Positions 11,640-22,489 of a stretch of DNA of 64,000 nt are shown here, piece after piece. The translations under genes were made by a program, and so were the position numbers. The stretch is from Fragum whitleyi. Its lineage: Eukaryota; Mollusca; Bivalvia; Cardiida; Cardiidae. Where the stretch lies: positions 33,935,868 to 33,999,867 of the forward strand of contig OX411547.1 in the NCBI GenBank assembly GCA_948146395.1. The letters are read 5' to 3'. The notes below the pieces were generated by a model. The model saw nothing but the letters and a program-made list of their open reading frames with translations, was not told where the DNA came from and made no database searches. Each line of letters starts with the position of its first letter. The first letter of the stretch is position 1.

Positions 11640-11750
11640 TTAACTAAACGCATAATGAAGACTCTCGTCAGACTGTGCAGATGCACATGCTGGTCAGAAT
11701 GTTTGCTTTGCGCATATTTGAAATTGTTGACAATGTTACGCACAGGCTCT
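11640..11750. mobile_element. E-family MITE, copy 2 (right part)
   Basis: GACTGTGCAGATGCACATGC, GCATATTTGAAATTGTTGAC and GTTACGCACAGGCTC match the inner palindrome and right inverted repeat of the E family. The left end is missing. Confidence 0.6.
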
Positions 11751-11860
11751 TTCTTCTTGTCTGAATATCGATGCGCTTCCATACATTTCCTGTAGGAAGT
11801 CTCGGTTGTCCACTTTAAATGCAGACGTGGATAATTCTTTTATTTCAAAAAGATAATGTT

Positions 11861-11914
11861 GTTTTTTTTTTGGGTTTTTTTTTTTTTTTGTTTTTTTTTT
11901 GGGGGGGGGGGGGG
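11861..11914. repeat. poly(T) then poly(G) tract
   Basis: Long T runs interrupted by GGG and G end in 14 consecutive G. The run is prone to sequencing error and could form a G-rich structure. Open frames at 11736 and 11856 are products of this tract. Confidence 0.9.
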
Positions 11915-12442
11915 TTACTTTAATCTGACGTACGTACATAATATCAAAGAGAACACGACCTCCTTAACTTTAATAACTATAGATTTCGCTTCACTTGCTA
12001 ACGTATCGTATCACTTCAATAGGACGCTCGGAGGAACGACTTTGTCTTAAAGTCTAGAAAGATTGAATCGATATTAGGTAGAGAAATGCTATCACCCAAA
12101 TGCCTTAGACTCTAAGATACGTATGTATATTTGAGACTAATTATATTTTTCTATAATCATTATCATTATCATTTATTCACTAGTATATTTTTTACAATAA
12201 ACGTTCCGACCGTCCATCAACGAATTGATAAAAAATACCCAATATCAGACGAAAAGACAAAAACAAAGACTGAAATAAATCCAAACTCTTCGCAATATCC
12301 GTTAATATTGCCTAAATATATCTTGTGCTACATCTCTTTCTTAAAATTTATTTTTCTTCTTTATTGAACTAATATCGTTATTGATTGAGAAATTGGAACA
12401 CAGTGACGTTCTTATTGATGTCGATAAAATATTTATTATATA

Positions 12443-12826
12443 GAGGATATTGAATGAGTGGACATAGAATACCGAGTTTATTGAACGAGTCATCTATAAA
12501 CAGATGACGAGTTTAATAAATTCGGTATTTTATGAGCACACATTTTATATATTCTATTTATAATATGACCCAAATATATGCGAAAAATCGTCAAAGTTCT
12601 TAAAATTCAACGTTTCATTTTACCGCGAAACTTATAACGCCGTTTTAAACTGACGTCACAATATATACTTTATGACGTAATTTTCTCGGTTACAATATAG
12701 CGTTCATATTGGCTCTGAGCTCATTTGCATAGTTATTCCACTAGTGTAATAACACCCGTGTAATATCAAAAATATTCAACGGGGTTATTTCACTCCCGCA
12801 GCGTAGGTCATATTATAAACAAAGGT
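12443..12826 (+). mobile_element. C-family hairpin element, copy 2
   Basis: Same layout as copy 1 (GATATTGAATGAGTGGACAT... to ...GCAGCGTAGGTCATATTATA). The flanking sequences at 12300-12440 and 12826-12970 (TCTTGTGCTACATCTCTTTC versus TCCTGTGCAACATCACTTTC; GATGTCGATAAAATATTT in both) are themselves a direct repeat of about 120 bp around the element. Confidence 0.75.
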
Positions 12827-13354
12827 AAACCAATATATAAATGTATCCTGTGCAACATCACTTTCTTAAAATGCATTTTTCTTCTTTATCAGACTAATAT
12901 CGTTATTGATTGAGGGATCGGAACACAATCAGGTTCTTATTGATGTCGATAAAATATTTGTCATACAAAGGTTAACCATTTACATTCCGCACTAATTAAT
13001 CGCTGGCGGGCACGCGAGTCTGGGAGAAGAAGATCCTACAGGAGGCTTTCTGTAATTCACGACAGGAAATTGTCTTTCAGAACCAATCAGTCGTTCATTT
13101 ATTTGCGATTTTGTTATTTACATATAAAAGATATAGTCCTGCTCTATAACACGAACTGCATTAACCTTACCACCAAAAGGTATCCACAAAGTACTGGATT
13201 CAATTGAAGGGTAACATATTACTTCAGTCAAATAATAGTAGTTGGAACATATTTTCATGGAATTCTGTTGAATGTATTTTTCAAACCAGTTCTACTATTT
13301 CATCTTTTCCAAAACCCCAAGCACAAAATTACAATTATCAATCAACTAGTTGGA

Positions 13355-13600
13355 GAAAAATGCTGGATAGGATATTTGCCGGAGGTCAAACCCGGGACCT
13401 CCATCATAAGACCACGAGACGCTACAAACCGATTAATGGTCGCAGTTTCCTGGAATTTTGTCAATTTTGTCTGGGACGGTTATATGGTGCTTATGCAGAT
13501 TGTGGTGTCCGTGTTCTAGAGGTAGGACGTCGGCCTCTTGACCAAAAGGTGCTGTTACAATTCCCGGGAGAGACTATCGATCTTGTTTCTTTCATTGACC
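13355..13600. repeat. two tRNA-like SINE relics in opposite orientation
   Basis: On the + strand 13512-13580 resembles a tRNA-headed SINE: GTTCTAGAGGTAGGACGTCG, GCCTCTTGACCAAAAGG, then a degraded B box (GTTACAATTCCCGG). On the - strand 13360-13440 reads CTCGTGGTCTTATGATGGAG, GTCCCGGGTTTGACCTCC, again tRNA-like with a B box. Both are decayed. The 140-codon open frame at 13204-13626 runs across them and has no recognisable domain. Confidence 0.45.
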
Positions 13601-14275
13601 CACACATTCGACGCGTATACTGGTGAATTTTCACAGGAAGCAGAATCGAAAGGGATTATTCTAAGTTGTAAGAACTTGTTTTCCCATCGATGTAAAATAA
13701 AAAGAGTCAAACGATTGTTATTTCAATATTTCTGTATAACTGGCATTGTTCTGAAATGTTTTGTGCCCAGGCTCCTTCACGAGCTTCGAATTTCTTGTAT
13801 AATCCTTTCCTGTTTTACAAAATTTTGGACCCGTCCAAATTCAAAGGTTTGGCAGACGAAAATTTAAAGTGGATTTAATTTGAAAAATAACCATTCAGTA
13901 GGGTAGAAAATGGTGTGGAAAAAGAAGAAATTGCTTGTCAGAAGCAATTTCTTCTTTTTTCACAATGTTTTCTCAATCATTAAATCACAGGCACGTAAAA
14001 AGCAGGGATTAAACAGCAAAGGGATAACACACAGTACACATGTACTATGCAAAAAAGCTAATAAAATAAGAATAGAGTCAGAGGATTGCCGCATGAAAGG
14101 GTCGTTATGAAACCTAATTGCTAGGAGATAAAGTATCTAAGTTAATTGAAAGATCCCTCGGCTATTCGATGTAATAAATGACAGAAAATCGGTTTGTTGG
14201 TAGCATTAACTACTTAGTATATGGACTGACAACGTCACGCATTCATTATTGTAATGAAGCAACATTCGATATAGA

Positions 14276-14567
14276 TATTTATCTTATAACTATACAAATA
14301 TCCGTGTGATAACATCCCGTATGATATGTTTTATGATATCACATAGTTGTTTTTAGAACAATGGTATCATGCGATTATTTTCAGAATCTTGCATTTCAGT
14401 TAGAAACATCGACGAAAACAAGACAAATAGAGGTTATAACATAAATATAATACGTACTTAGTGTATTGTATGAAAAAATATCTAACTCGGTTGTGAGAAT
14501 TGATAATTGTCTCGGCAGAGCCTCGACAATTTTTTAATTCTTCCAACCTCATTAGATATTTTGTATA
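14276..14567 (-). mobile_element. B-family MITE, copy 2 (inverted)
   Basis: Reverse complement of the B family: starts TTATCTTATAACTATACAAA, holds GATATCACATAGTTG and TACGTACTTAGTGTATTGTA, and ends with the hairpin AATTGTCTCGGCAGAGCC... Confidence 0.75.
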
Positions 14568-14920
14568 TATGTATCTCCGAATTCAGATAAGGTTACTGTC
14601 AAGGATTAAAGCTCGAAAAATCCGTGTCGACCATTTTGAATCGTCATGAAATGTCTCAAACGTCAATATATGACTGAATTGTTCAAGCAAACATGTATTG
14701 TAATTCTCTTAAAGAAAGCCGTTTTCAAGAACTAAGAAAACGTATCTTATTCAAGACATTATAGCCATATCTGCATAGAACAATGAAGTTTTTTATCCAT
14801 GAAATTCTAGCAAAGTGCAAAAAAAAAATGTTAATTTGTCATCATTTTTTTTTTTCTTATTAATAAATTTTACAGGAAAATTAAAATAAATCGTATGAAA
14901 TCTATGCTCATACATGGCTT

Positions 14921-15226
14921 TAAATAACATGAAATAACTTGCTGCAACTGTGGCCTAGTGGTAAATGCACTCGACCCGTGACCTGGAGGTCCGTTGTTCG
15001 AGCCCCAATGTCGCCGGGGTGTGTTTATGGGCAAAACACTTAATAGCCAGCCCCAGTTCACCCAGCTGTAAAATTGGGTAGCAGTGGGTATAAACCACTG
15101 CCTCTCTCTCGGGGACGTGAAAACATCAGGATTGAGTGTTCGAGAGTGATGCAATAAGCTTAAGCTTTTGTCGCAATCGAACTAAAATAAATAAGTATAA
15201 AATAAGTATAAACTAAATAACATGAA
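14921..15226 (+). mobile_element. tRNA-derived SINE with 13-bp target duplication
   Basis: A tRNA-like head has an A box TGGCCTAGTGG (14951-14961) and a B box TGTTCGAGCCC (14995-15005) at normal tRNA spacing. It is followed by a conserved body (GGGCAAAACACTTAATAGCC, CAGCTGTAAAATTGGGTA) and an A-rich tail of ATAAGTATAA units. The insertion (14934-15213) is flanked by the perfect direct repeat TAAATAACATGAA at 14921-14933 and 15214-15226, the mark of LINE-machinery retroposition. Transcribed by RNA polymerase III in active families. The open frame at 14870-15154 on the - strand is an artefact. Confidence 0.88.
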
Positions 15227-15860
15227 GCTATTTTTTAAACAGCTTGTAAAGGGAGAATGGGTCGTGTCTATGTTCACGCAATGAGAACAATAACAATTTA
15301 TGACTTCGTGAATTCGACCCTGATTACTATCAAAACAATACCAAAACCAATCGCTTAAAGTCCAACCAATTCATAACATGCCCTCAAATCAGTTGAAACG
15401 CCATTAAATCGTTTGAAAAAAATTGGCGATATTAAAAAATCTCTTCGATCAAAACTCGCTCATCCAGATCATTCAATTCCACCCAGAAGAAATTCCAAAC
15501 AACCTACCTTGTCAATTTTACCGATATTCATTACTTTAATTACTCTTCTGTGTATTTGCTAGCTTATGTTTTTTCTGTGAGCCCCGTGGATTTTTGTTTG
15601 TTTGAATGGGATTTTACGCCGCTTTCAACACTCATTTACCTATATCGTGGCGGGTGGAGCACCGAACAATGGATTCCTGATATTTCTACCACCACAACAA
15701 GCCTCCAGCTGCTATCCCACATAGGTCTACAATTTATCTACCCATTGGTAGAGAGAAAAGTAGTCGGAAAGAATGAGCCTCGTGGAAGTATACAAGTTAT
15801 CATGTATACACATTTACGCCCTGTGTTTTAGTTGCTTTTTGTCTCATTGTCTCCTTTAAG
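15227..15860 (+). other. end of PDE9 intron 3, no feature
   Basis: 15240-15500 has faint, degraded A-family wording (CAACCAATTCATAACATGCC, CATTCAATTCCACCCAGAAG). An open frame at 15550-15831 has no recognisable domain. Nothing firm was seen. Confidence 0.4.
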
Positions 15861-15969
15861 TTGAGGGTCTCAAAGCGGTGGAGATTGAAAAATGCAAGAA
15901 GGACATTTCCGAAATCAAAGACCAGATTTGGACTGCACAGAAGAAGTTTGTGGATTTTAACAGAATGAG
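15861..15969 (+). CDS. PDE9A: PDE9-type phosphodiesterase, exon 4 (coiled coil)
   Basis: Acceptor CTCCTTTAAG and donor GTTAGT at 15970. The 109 nt encode residues 47-81, starting EGLKAVEIEKCKKDISEIKD, which closely matches 'EGLKVVEIEKCKSDIKKM' of vertebrate PDE9A. The exon is strongly charged and helical. It ends in phase 2 (AG). The next confidently coding exon is 5 at 26792, which begins with T and gives serine. Two other downstream acceptors are also compatible with this phase: the 15-nt microexon at 20304 and the candidate terminal exon at 17425. This makes the exon 4 donor a possible branch point for isoforms. Confidence 0.95.
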
Positions 15970-15984
15970 GTTAGTGTTTCTTTA

Positions 15985-16363
15985 GAGGATATTGAATGAG
16001 TGGTCATGGAATACAGAATTTATTAAACTCGTCATCTATAAACAGATAAATGACGAGTTTGATAAATTCGCTATTTCATGTGCACAAATTTGATATTCTA
16101 TTTATAACATGACCTAAACTTTAACGCTAAATTTTGAAAATTTCAGAAAGTTTTTAATTCAAGTTATCTGCGAATCATTTAACGCAGGTTGCAAATTGAC
16201 GTCATCAATACATTATGGCGCCATATTCACAACGAAACTATATCGTCGCTATACGTTTAGCTCATTTGCATAGTTACGTATTCCTTTAGTGTAATAATAC
16301 CCGTGTAATATCAATAATATTCACCGGGGTTATTTGACTCTCGCGACGTAGGTCATATCATAA
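15985..16363 (+). mobile_element. C-family hairpin element, copy 3
   Basis: Starts GGATATTGAATGAGTGGTCA 15 bp after the donor of PDE9 exon 4 and ends GCGACGTAGGTCATATCATA. The hairpin arms (AACTCGTCATCTATAAACAG / AAATGACGAGTTTGATAAAT) are present with a very short loop. Confidence 0.75.
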
Positions 16364-17424
16364 TGTTATGTTCTGAAACAGTGATTGCATTGCTAAGTAC
16401 ATATAACACTACCTATTGTAGTTCACTAAAACTTGTAATAATCGAAACTTAAATGCATGTCTTTAGCTACCAGTCCCAATTGTATAACAGAAAAAACATT
16501 GATTAAATTATAAACGGGACTTAATTCAACCAATCAGTTGTGTTGTTTCCATTGTACCAAATGAACAGCAATCTTAATTGGCTTATCAACTTCCGCTTAT
16601 TATTTAATCGATGGTTATCATTTGTACAAATGCCATCAGGAAGCGAATTATATATGTTTTATGAATGATGATAGTCCGTCTTAACCTTTCAAGTATCATA
16701 CTGATACACGTAGACGGTCACCATATAGGGAATGGTACTCTTTTACTTTGAAAAAAAGAGAGCTATGTTATATGAAAAATAATGAATCATTTTACGACAT
16801 TCATTTCTCTTCTGTCTGCACATAATCCAAAAACATTTTGTTAAATAATAATAAAATAAAATTATTCTACAACTGAACATAAGCAGAGTAAAAATCGATG
16901 TAATAAGATTTGTTAGCATCATTTAAAAATTAAATGGTAGAATTTATTCGTGTCGCAAATAACAAAATTCAATTTTCTACGGTGCAGAAAAATTCAGGTT
17001 TGAAAGAGAATGATAATTTATCTGATAGTTTTCAGTACTTAATTTCTCAATCAGTTTCTCTCATATTTATCATTGTCTTCTTTAAAGAACAACAATCGGA
17101 GATATCCTCCTCTTAGAAATGTGTAAGACCACTCTATACATGATGTCATCAATACGTAGTATTGACAAACGTTAACATTTAGCATTTCCTTTGTGACGAA
17201 AGTAAAACCTGTGGTCAAAAGCACAAAATTCTATTTTTCAAGTCATATAGGCTCTTTTTTTTCTGAATAAAATTCATTGCCTTTTTTCTTTTGACTTATT
17301 TATATTACCCTTTTAACCTTTATTTTGTTGATCCTCTATTAATTTTCTTTATTTTAGTTTTATATATTCTCCTATCAGTTTACCTTTGTTCTGTTTTTCT
17401 GTGATTCCCATTCTAATTATCTAG

Positions 17425-17476
17425 GTCGACATCTGACCGTTTCAAGAAGCTGTGTGAAAAGTCTTTGTGCGTTTGA
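17425..17476 (+). CDS. candidate alternative 3'-terminal exon of PDE9
   Basis: A pyrimidine-rich tract (about 17385-17420) leads to the acceptor ATTATCTAG. Spliced from the phase-2 end of exon 4, the sequence reads on in frame as R-STSDRFKKLCEKSLCV and stops at TGA 17474-17476. AATAAA at 17506-17511 lies 30 nt after the stop. Together these have the layout of an alternative terminal exon, which would make a short product with the linker helices but no catalytic domain. The peptide loosely resembles the main-path exon 5 (SLSDERKICLKRD), so it could instead be a decayed duplicate of that exon. No good donor is seen. Transcription is not shown by the sequence; treat as a prediction. Confidence 0.3.
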
Positions 17477-17614
17477 AATTGTAATGTTTTGGCGAGCACG
17501 TCTTGAATAAATAAGCATCTATAATTTCAAATCGATTTCTTATTCCGAGCGAATTTCTATAATATATATATATATAGTTTTCAGTATTTAAGCCCGATGA
17601 GAAGGTACATGTCT

Positions 17615-18030
17615 AAACAAGAGGACCGTTGGTCCTTGATCGCTTACCTGAAAATAGCTATGTAACATAGATCTGTCTGAGCAACCTCGGGAAAAAAGTT
17701 TACAAATTCAAATATTTCAGCTCTGTTAATTGAAACTCTTCCTACCTAATAGGGTTGAAGTATTTGCCGACTTTTAAAGATTTCTATATTGATCCAAGAT
17801 CTACCTCCTGCCCAAGTGCTCTGTCCCTGGTACACCAACATTTATTTCTTGATGTATTTTCATAAAAGTATACATGAACTGAAGGTCTATGACTGATATA
17901 AAGACTGTCAGCCTCCAGATTTAGACAAAGACATTTTAAAACTTTGATATAGCCCTGAGACCCACACCCTCCCTTCGGTGCTCTGTCCCTTGTAGCTCAA
18001 CAACTTCGTGCTCAGGTGAGCTCTGAATAG
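17615..18030. repeat. degenerate 'AACAAGAGGACC' repeat
   Basis: Begins AACAAGAGGACCGTTGGTCC and ends TGCTCAGGTGAGCTC. Inside, two related units contain AAGTGCTCTGTCCCTGGTAC and GGTGCTCTGTCCCTTGTAGC. The ends (CGCTTACCTG / CAGGTGAGC) are short inverted repeats. Related in style to the D family. Confidence 0.5.
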
Positions 18031-19245
18031 CTAGAATAGCTCTTAAGCTCTTTACTGTATACAAGTTAAGTAACCTTCACACATATACTGTCCACAAGTA
18101 AATGTAACCTATTCGACTGTACAAGTGTAAATGTGCACGCATAAATCTCATAAAGTGGATGCATGTTCGAAAAGAGTATTTATTAAGAATAAGTTTCTTA
18201 AGACAACTCTTTGGGTACCGAGGATAACCCTTTTGGGAATTTTGTATATATAGACAATTTGGATTGATAACATACCAAGCTCATTTTACTCGAGAAGCGG
18301 TTATATGTCGTCGATTGTCGAATCTTGTTTTTGATTGCATTGATACAAACACAACCCCCTGTCGCTCATTCACTTTTTTCTTCTGTTCACATCTTCATCA
18401 CATTTCTTTTCAAGACCACTTGGGCGCGAAATTAGTTGGAACAGCTCGTATGTATTTCTTAATTTATGTATAGACGTCACGCGTAAAAAGGCAAATTGGG
18501 AACTTCTTAAAACTTATATTTGAAGATTGAATCTGAAGTTCTGTTAATGGGCGTTATATATGGAGTAAGTCTAAAAAAAGAAATATTTGAAAAAAGGGAA
18601 ATTTAGATTCCGGTCGAACCACTCTGGTGATTGTTACTGTTGTTGTTTTGAGCAGTTCCCAAACGGTCCATATTTACGTCATATATTCATTTCTTTTGTT
18701 GTTTTTTGTCTAAAAATCCAGTCTTCGAGATTTGAAATAGGAAAGAAAACATTTTGCACGAAAAACATTTACTTATATTCATCTTTAACGAGGAAATCAA
18801 ATGGCATTCTCAAAAGAAACCTAATATTATTATGCTATCTTTTGAATTATTATTTTTTCTTTTATCTGATTAGCTTCTGCCTCATGTGTACTCGTCTTTT
18901 TGTTTGCATGCCAAATTGTTACATGTTCTATACTTCATGCTCATTAAATCTACATATTTCTTATTTAAGCATTTCGATTGGAAAGCACTAGAGAATCGAT
19001 CGTCTTTTTATTTTGTTACTAAAATTATAATGTACATATTTTTAAAAAAAATCAATGATATACTAGGAAAATTTAAAAATAAACCGTGATATTAGTTTCC
19101 CGAAAACACTCACAAGTTGTTAAGTATCATTTCGCATCCAAGATAATATGTCAACGTTTATACATTTTATGAATTTGATAATACGCAAACTTCGTCACAG
19201 GCTCCTATTTCAAGTTAGCTGTAAACAGTTTTATCCTTATCACAG

Positions 19246-19530
19246 AGGACGTTCATTGAGTGGAAAAAGCAAATCTATGAAACTATCTATTAGTAGATGA
19301 AAACAAGGCTTTGCAGACTTTTTATCTGATAAATCTAATTTATCTAATTCTATCTAATATCTAATTTATGAACAAGAATTTGATATTTTTTCTATGATTT
19401 GACCAGAATTTTTGGGATAATTTTACAATATTTTTTTAAACTCTTTAATTCAATGATTACGCGTAATAAACTACTCCATTTGTTTAATAGCGTCATACAA
19501 ACATGTAATTTTTACGGTAACAAAATTTAC
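19246..19530 (+). mobile_element. C-family hairpin element, copy 4 (diverged)
   Basis: GAGGACGTTCATTGAGTGGA, GATGAAAACAAGGCTTTGCA and TTTTTATCTGATAAATC match the C hairpin; the rest is strongly diverged (ATTTGACCAGAATTTTTGGG). It abuts copy 5 in the same direction. Confidence 0.5.
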
Positions 19531-19531
19531 A

Positions 19532-20125
19532 TGGAAGGTTTTGAATAAGTGCTCATGGAAAACCGAATTTATTAAACGAGTCAATTATTACAGAACAGAT
19601 AAAAACGAGACATTGTCGAGATTTTATCTGTTTTAAATGACAAGTTGAATAGATTTTGTATTTTATGAACACGAATTCGATATTCTATTCATAAAATAAC
19701 CCGAATTCTAACGAAATTTTATGAAATTCAACATATAAATTTACTGCGTAACTTAAAACGCCGTTTAAAACTGACGTCACATTATGTGACATTATTACAT
19801 TATGAGGTCATATTCGCGGTTGCAAAATAGCGTTGCTTTTCGCATGTCATGTTATAATTATAATTATTGCACAAGTGTAACACTGTGTACAGTCAAACTT
19901 GTCTTAAGCAAGCACCCAAGGGACATTCAAAAGTGTTTGCTTAAGACAGGTGCTTGCTTAATACAGGTAAATTTCAGTGCAATTGGTTCATTCAGGAACT
20001 CAGTGGCCGCTTGCTTAATACAGGTTGCTTGCTGTATACAGGTGGCCACTAAGACAGGTTTGACTGTATATCACAATTTTTCAACGAGTTTTTTTTTTCC
20101 TCTCCCGCGAGGTCTGTCATATAAT
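19532..20125 (+). mobile_element. C-family hairpin element, copy 5, carrying a nested MITE
   Basis: Starts GAAGGTTTTGAATAAGTGCT, has both hairpin arms and AACGCCGTTTAAAACTGACG. It is split at 19890-20066 by another element and resumes ATCACAATTTTTCAACGAG to CGCGAGGTCTGTCATATAAT. Confidence 0.7.
19890..20066. mobile_element. Tc1/mariner-type MITE nested in a C element
   Basis: CAGTCAAACTTGTCTTAAGC at the left and GACAGGTTTGACTG at the right form terminal inverted repeats, flanked on both sides by TA (19888-19889, 20067-20068). Inside are three copies of a GCTTGCTTAATACAGG-like word. 177 bp, no coding capacity. The insertion site interrupts the TAATAACACCCGTG-like segment of a C element, so it is the younger of the two. 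Confidence 0.75.
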
Positions 20126-20303
20126 AATAATAAGTATGCAGATAAACTTATCTATAGTAAATTTTGGGGTTTAAATGGTGATGTATTTTTCTCGTAATTC
20201 GACTAAATTATTCCATTTACATTCATCAGCATTTAAACACAATGAATGTATTTTTCTCATGAAACGTCACCCTTGAATTAATTTATACATTTTTAATATC
20301 TAG

Positions 20304-20318
20304 TATTGACGACGAAAG
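20304..20318 (+). CDS. candidate 15-nt microexon of PDE9
   Basis: A T-rich stretch ending in ATCTAG is followed by 15 nt and then a strong donor GTAAGA (20319-20324). The length is a multiple of three. Inserted between exon 4 (phase 2) and exon 5 (starts with T), it keeps the frame and adds five residues (S-I-D-D-E-S replacing the single junction serine), matching the acidic, serine-rich character of the linker just there. It is equally possible that this is a chance AG...GT pair in a 10.8-kb intron. Main-path splicing from exon 4 directly to exon 5 is also in frame. Confidence 0.3.
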
Positions 20319-21557
20319 GTAAGAACATTGTTCTTTTCCACTGCTTTATTCTGAATCATTTCGTTTACATAATTTCCTTTTTGTTAGTTCATTAAAAAAG
20401 AAGCTTTGTGCACATAAATTTTCATTTTTAAAACATTTAGTTGGAAATTAAAAAGAACAATATTTAGTGGTTTTTTTTTTTTTTTTTTTAATGAATCACT
20501 TGATTTGTTTTCTTTGTAAATTTTCAACACACAAAAAAAAACGTCGTCTTTCGTTAAATCATAATGTCAAATGGTAAATAATCACGAATTAGCTAAATTA
20601 GATTACAAAAGTCTTAAACTAGCCCTGCGATTAAGAAGACAATATACAAGCAACCATGTATATTTCATTTTTTTATTTTTATTTTTTTTTTTGTCATTTT
20701 TTTTATTTTTTTGAAGTACAGGTGTACAGAGAATCACCTTTTTTAACGTTTTGTAGCGTTTGAATATCTTGAGAGAGGGCTGAATATTTACCTTTGTGAC
20801 GCGTCATACATAATTACGTGAAATGAATATTTGGATTTTAAGATTGGTTCTAGTAGAGGTTAAATTTGAGGTCGTATTTCCAATTTTGTTATAAATGAAG
20901 GTAGAGTCATTCTTAAATCAGAAAATCAGTCAAATACGAAATATTTCGATCCTTGTCAGTCAGCACAGACAACGCAGACTGAATTCGTTTGATTCTTTTT
21001 GTACTTTCCATATTGTCCCTTTTCGCCTGACAGGAAACATTAATTTCAGAAAATTATGCGATATAGGATGTTTATATTTTAATTCAACTAGTCTACTACT
21101 ATTTATTAGAGAAGAAAAGATTTTCATTTTACTTGGCACTTCGTACCTTTTAGATTTATGAACTGCAGTTAATTAATGTTTCAACCCCATTCGAAGTTAA
21201 AAATCAACGATAGCTGACCAGGATCTCGAAACTTTAGCTTGAAAAAGCTAACATTTTGAGGCCTTTGTCATCAACAGTCTATGTGGAGCTTTTAAAGCAA
21301 TTTGAAATTTCAAGCATTACCAAATTAGCAAAAAAATATGGTAACTGTACGGTAAGTCTTACAAAATTGCGAGGAACACCAAACCATTTAATTATTAAAA
21401 AACTATTTACATTGACGACATGTATTTTGATATGAATTGTGGGCAGATCATTATTGATCATTGCATTGTTAATGATAACATTTTTGTTGTATAAGCGCAC
21501 AAAAAACACAACATGCAATCGTAACAAACTTGTCTTTGCTGTTGTTGTTTATACTAA

Positions 21558-21703
21558 ATGAGCATGTGCGTGACCTTTCCAACAATTTCAAATGCGCGCC
21601 AAGCAAATACTCTGGTCAGCCTGTGCAGCTGCACAGTCTGACCAAAGTCTTTTTTTGCGATTTGTAAACAGAACAGGTTGCAAATGTCACGCACTGGCTC
21701 AAA
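21558..21703. mobile_element. E-family MITE, copy 3 (short)
   Basis: AGCATGTGCGTGACCTTTCC...AAATGTCACGCACTGGCTCA with the inner palindrome CTGTGCAGCTGCACAG. Only about 146 bp, so the middle is deleted relative to copy 1. Confidence 0.75.
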
Positions 21704-22144
21704 TATTGTCTGTGAAATGTTCTTACGTAGTATGCACTGCAACCATGATTCTGTCCATGCGCCTGCAAAGAGATGTCATTGGCATATATTGTTTTATTCT
21801 GTTCGTCTATCTGTCTGTATTTTTATTCAAAACGTTTGCTAAAATATTTCATTACACTTTAGACACCATAGTAGAAAGTTCTTTAGTGGAAACTAATTCG
21901 ATTCAGAAAGGATGCAGTCATCTGATTAAATCGCGGTCAAAATCAAGATAAATTTCGAAAACAACTAGTCGGGATAAGAGCATTTGTGTTTCACAAAAGC
22001 ATATTGTTCATCAAACATTTTTATAATTTAAATAAAGCCGTTTCGTTAAATACTTTGGTGTATTGAATTTTCAGGATTGCTTATTTTACAATATTTTGTA
22101 TTTTCACCGCGTCCATTGTTTCTCTCATCGATTTTAAAATCCTT

Positions 22145-22444
22145 TTATGTTATTGTCTTGTTGTCTGTACCATCTTTAGCCTCAATCTTTGGCAAGGCGT
22201 AAAGAACAGAATAGATATTAGTAATAGATAGATGTGCTTTGATTAGCCACTTAGTTTCTCCATTTTGAAACAAGAGTGCCGTTGTGACAATATACGCCGC
22301 CACAAATATTATTTCTACAATAGTTAGCTGTAATGTTGTAACAGTTATTGTTTTAATCACCTTTATTGGTAAAATCAGTTGATGTATCCTGAAACTATAG
22401 TGAGGAATGGAAGCTACCCACCTGTAAATGGTCATTGCTATCAC
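22145..22444 (-). other. unrecognised hydrophobic open frame
   Basis: A 99-codon open frame, antisense inside PDE9 intron 4. It has two hydrophobic stretches (about residues 38-60 and 76-85) and a faint look of the last helices of a seven-helix receptor, but no diagnostic motif such as NPxxY. No splice context or second exon was found. It may be a gene relic or chance. Confidence 0.12.
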
Positions 22445-22489
22445 TCGCGTCCAAAATCAGCAAATAACTGTATATCTTATATCTGAATT

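Noticed and set aside
13204..13626. 140-codon open frame
   Set aside because: It crosses two tRNA-like SINE relics and has no recognisable domain or splice context.
14941..15012. Functional tRNA gene
   Set aside because: A and B boxes are present, but the sequence continues into a SINE body and A-rich tail with target duplications, and no proper acceptor stem pairing was seen.
18587..18991. 134-codon open frame rich in Phe, Leu, Tyr and Cys
   Set aside because: Composition reflects T-rich DNA; there is no recognisable motif.
22145..22444. Receptor-like hydrophobic frame on the - strand
   Set aside because: Not claimed as a gene: one short frame, no NPxxY or other diagnostic motif, no second exon. 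Listed only as a low-confidence feature.
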